A DNA stretch of 5,346 nucleotides from an uncultured Wenzhouxiangella sp. (GTDB lineage Bacteria > Pseudomonadota > Gammaproteobacteria > Xanthomonadales > Wenzhouxiangellaceae). Shown here one piece after another: positions 4,214 to 5,346 of the stretch (its first letter is position 1; each line of letters opens with the position of its first letter). Position numbers and translations under genes: made by a program. The DNA lies in NCBI GenBank assembly GCA_937876395.1, contig CALEIM010000148.1, positions 1-5,346 of the forward strand, read 5' to 3'. The notes below the pieces were generated by a model that saw nothing but the letters and a program-made list of their open reading frames with translations, did no database searches and had not been told where the DNA came from.

Positions 4214-4852
4214 GAGCTTTTCAAGGCTGTGATCGGGCATAAGCGCCTGCAAATGCGGCCACAGCGCTTCGAGCATCAGCGGCTGGGCTTCGGCTGTTGG
4301 GTGGATGCCGTCGTCCTGGAGCATGCCCGGCTGATCGAAGATATCGTCAAGGAAAAATGGCAGCAGGGTGATTGCGTAACGCTCGGCCAGGCGCGTGAAC
4401 ACGGCCTCGAAACGCTCGATGAAGATCGGGCCCAGATTGGGCGGCAGACGAATCTGCATCAATGCCACTTCGGCGCCGGCGTGCTTGCTTTTTTCTATCA
4501 GAACCGCCAGATTCTCCTCGGTCTGCGCAGGCGAGAGGCCGCGCAGGCCATCGTTGCCGCCCAGGATGATCAGCACCAGCTCCGGTGCATGGCGTTCAAG
4601 CAAGGCGTCGATGCGGCTGACCGCGCCGGCGCTGGTCTCCCCGGAAATGCTCGCATTGATAAGCTCATGCTGGCCGCCCAGGCGCTCGCTCAGGAGTTCG
4701 ACCCAGCCGGACGAGCGCGGAATGGCATACGCGTCTGAAAGGCTGTCGCCGACAATCATCAGCGGCGCCGCGACCGCGGGCAGGCAAATGATCGACCCGA
4801 CCAACCAGACCGCGGCTGCGGCGAGACTTCTTTTCGACAAGATGCTGAACAT
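4211..4852 (-). CDS. tesA: Periplasmic SGNH-family esterase / thioesterase I
   Basis: A 213-residue precursor close in length to E. coli TesA (208 residues), which hydrolyses acyl-CoA thioesters, lysophospholipids and other esters in the periplasm. The signal peptide covers about residues 1-29 (K7, R8, core 11-26, cleavage after AVA). The SGNH blocks are all present: GDSLSDAY (35-42) with catalytic Ser37, Gly71 in SISGETS, Asn100 in GGND (98-101), and DGIHP (181-185) with catalytic Asp181 and His184. The start at 4850-4852 is supported by the signal peptide; GGTGG eight bases upstream is a weak ribosome binding site. The frame is open upstream to 5116, but that is antisense to ybbA. The start codon overlaps that of the divergent ybbA by two bases. 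Confidence 0.93.
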   Translation of the reverse strand: MFSILSKRSLAAAAVWLVGSIICLPAVAAPLMIVGDSLSDAYAIPRSSGWVELLSERLGGQHELINASISGETSAGAVSRIDALLERHAPELVLIILGGNDGLRGLSPAQTEENLAVLIEKSKHAGAEVALMQIRLPPNLGPIFIERFEAVFTRLAERYAITLLPFFLDDIFDQPGMLQDDGIHPTAEAQPLMLEALWPHLQALMPDHSLEKL

Positions 4853-5346
4853 GGATGCAACCACCGATACGATTCTGTCCGTCCGCGAACTGGGATTTGC
4901 CGTTGATGCTCCCGGCGGGCGGCTGGAAATTCTCAAGGATATCAGCCTCGACCTGAACGCCGGGGAAACGCTGGCCATCATCGGCACCTCGGGATCGGGC
5001 AAAACCACCCTGCTCGGCCTGCTCGCCGGACTGGACCGGCCCACGGCGGGCAGCGTTCGGCTGATGGGCAGCGATCTTGCCGCGCTGGATGAAAACGACC
5101 GCGCGCGCCTGCGCAAGCGTCACGTCGGTTTCGTGTTTCAGAGCTTCCATCTGCTGCCAAGTCTGACGGCCCTGGAAAATGTCATGCTGGCGCTTGAGAT
5201 TGCCGGCCTTGACCGTCCGCGTGAACGGGCCGCCGATGCCCTTGATCAGGTCGGCCTGAGCCATCGCCTGGAACACTATCCGCGCCAGCTTTCCGGCGGC
5301 GAACAGCAGCGCGTGGCCATTGCCCGTGCCTTTGCCGGCGAGCCGG
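4851..5346 (+). CDS. ybbA: ABC-transporter ATP-binding protein YbbA (5' part)
   Basis: The first 165 codons of a LolD/MacB-type ATPase that powers an inner-membrane export permease (usually YbbP, expected just beyond the window); the substrate is not firmly known. Visible motifs are Walker A GTSGSGKT (45-52), the Q-loop glutamine Q97 in VGFVFQSFHLLPSLTALENV, and the ABC signature LSGGEQQRVAIARA (147-160). Walker B and the H-loop would follow after the window edge. The ATG at 4851 overlaps the divergent tesA start; an in-frame ATG at 4842 would extend the protein by three residues. Neither has a clear Shine-Dalgarno. The divergent tesA-ybbA pair is known from E. coli, which supports both names. 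Absence of a stop is due only to the window end. Confidence 0.92.
   Translation, partial: MDATTDTILSVRELGFAVDAPGGRLEILKDISLDLNAGETLAIIGTSGSGKTTLLGLLAGLDRPTAGSVRLMGSDLAALDENDRARLRKRHVGFVFQSFHLLPSLTALENVMLALEIAGLDRPRERAADALDQVGLSHRLEHYPRQLSGGEQQRVAIARAFAGEP

Noticed and set aside
4099..4224. N-terminal extension of the DUF11-like protein
   Set aside because: It would translate the dispersed repeat and place the signal peptide 42 residues inside the protein.
4853..5116. N-terminal extension of the tesA frame up to 5116
   Set aside because: It is antisense to ybbA and Ser/Arg-rich, and the signal peptide starts at 4852.
1..5346. CRISPR arrays, tRNA or rRNA genes
   Set aside because: No regularly spaced direct repeats were seen, and no tRNA-like or rRNA-like segments were recognised on either strand.

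Overview
The window (about 58% GC by eye) most resembles the chromosome of a gammaproteobacterium. The best evidence is the divergent pair tesA (periplasmic SGNH esterase, minus strand) and ybbA (ABC-transporter ATPase, plus strand) at the right edge, an arrangement known from E. coli and its relatives. The genus cannot be read from the sequence; a Chromatiales-like organism is only a guess.

Layout. Positions 1-609 hold a minus-strand ORF for an exported protein of unknown function, which runs head-on into what looks like the start of a plus-strand SWIM/SNF2-type protein; the two readings meet near 195-215. Positions 610-912 are non-coding and hold one copy of a dispersed repeat, a -10 element and a perfect 13-bp palindrome just before a vapBC toxin-antitoxin operon (913-1563). 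Downstream lie a small uncertain ORF and a 57-bp site closely resembling the right part of an integron attC site (1751-1807). Three bases after that site an ORF opens, but it is split after nine codons by a complete ISL3-family insertion sequence (1838-3149, 1312 bp) with inverted repeats and an exact 8-bp target duplication (AAAATATG). Removing the IS and one duplication restores the reading frame, which then meets a (GTGGC)4 tandem repeat that throws it out of frame. Two or five repeat units instead of four would join it to a coding-like stretch that continues to about 3424.

From 3508 to the end the window looks like conserved chromosome: a secreted DUF11-like protein with a C-terminal sorting-type tail (3508-4098, minus), a second copy of the dispersed repeat that begins exactly on the tesA stop codon, tesA (4211-4852, minus), and the 5' part of ybbA (4851 onward, plus). 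The tesA and ybbA start codons overlap by two bases.

Overall this is an accessory scar (toxin-antitoxin operon, attC-like site, IS-disrupted cassette-like gene, gene fragments) beside a stable tesA-ybbA locus. No CRISPR array, rRNA or tRNA gene was seen. The most interesting part is 1751-3424: an attC-like site, an IS-split ORF that can be rebuilt exactly, and a pentanucleotide tract able to switch its frame.
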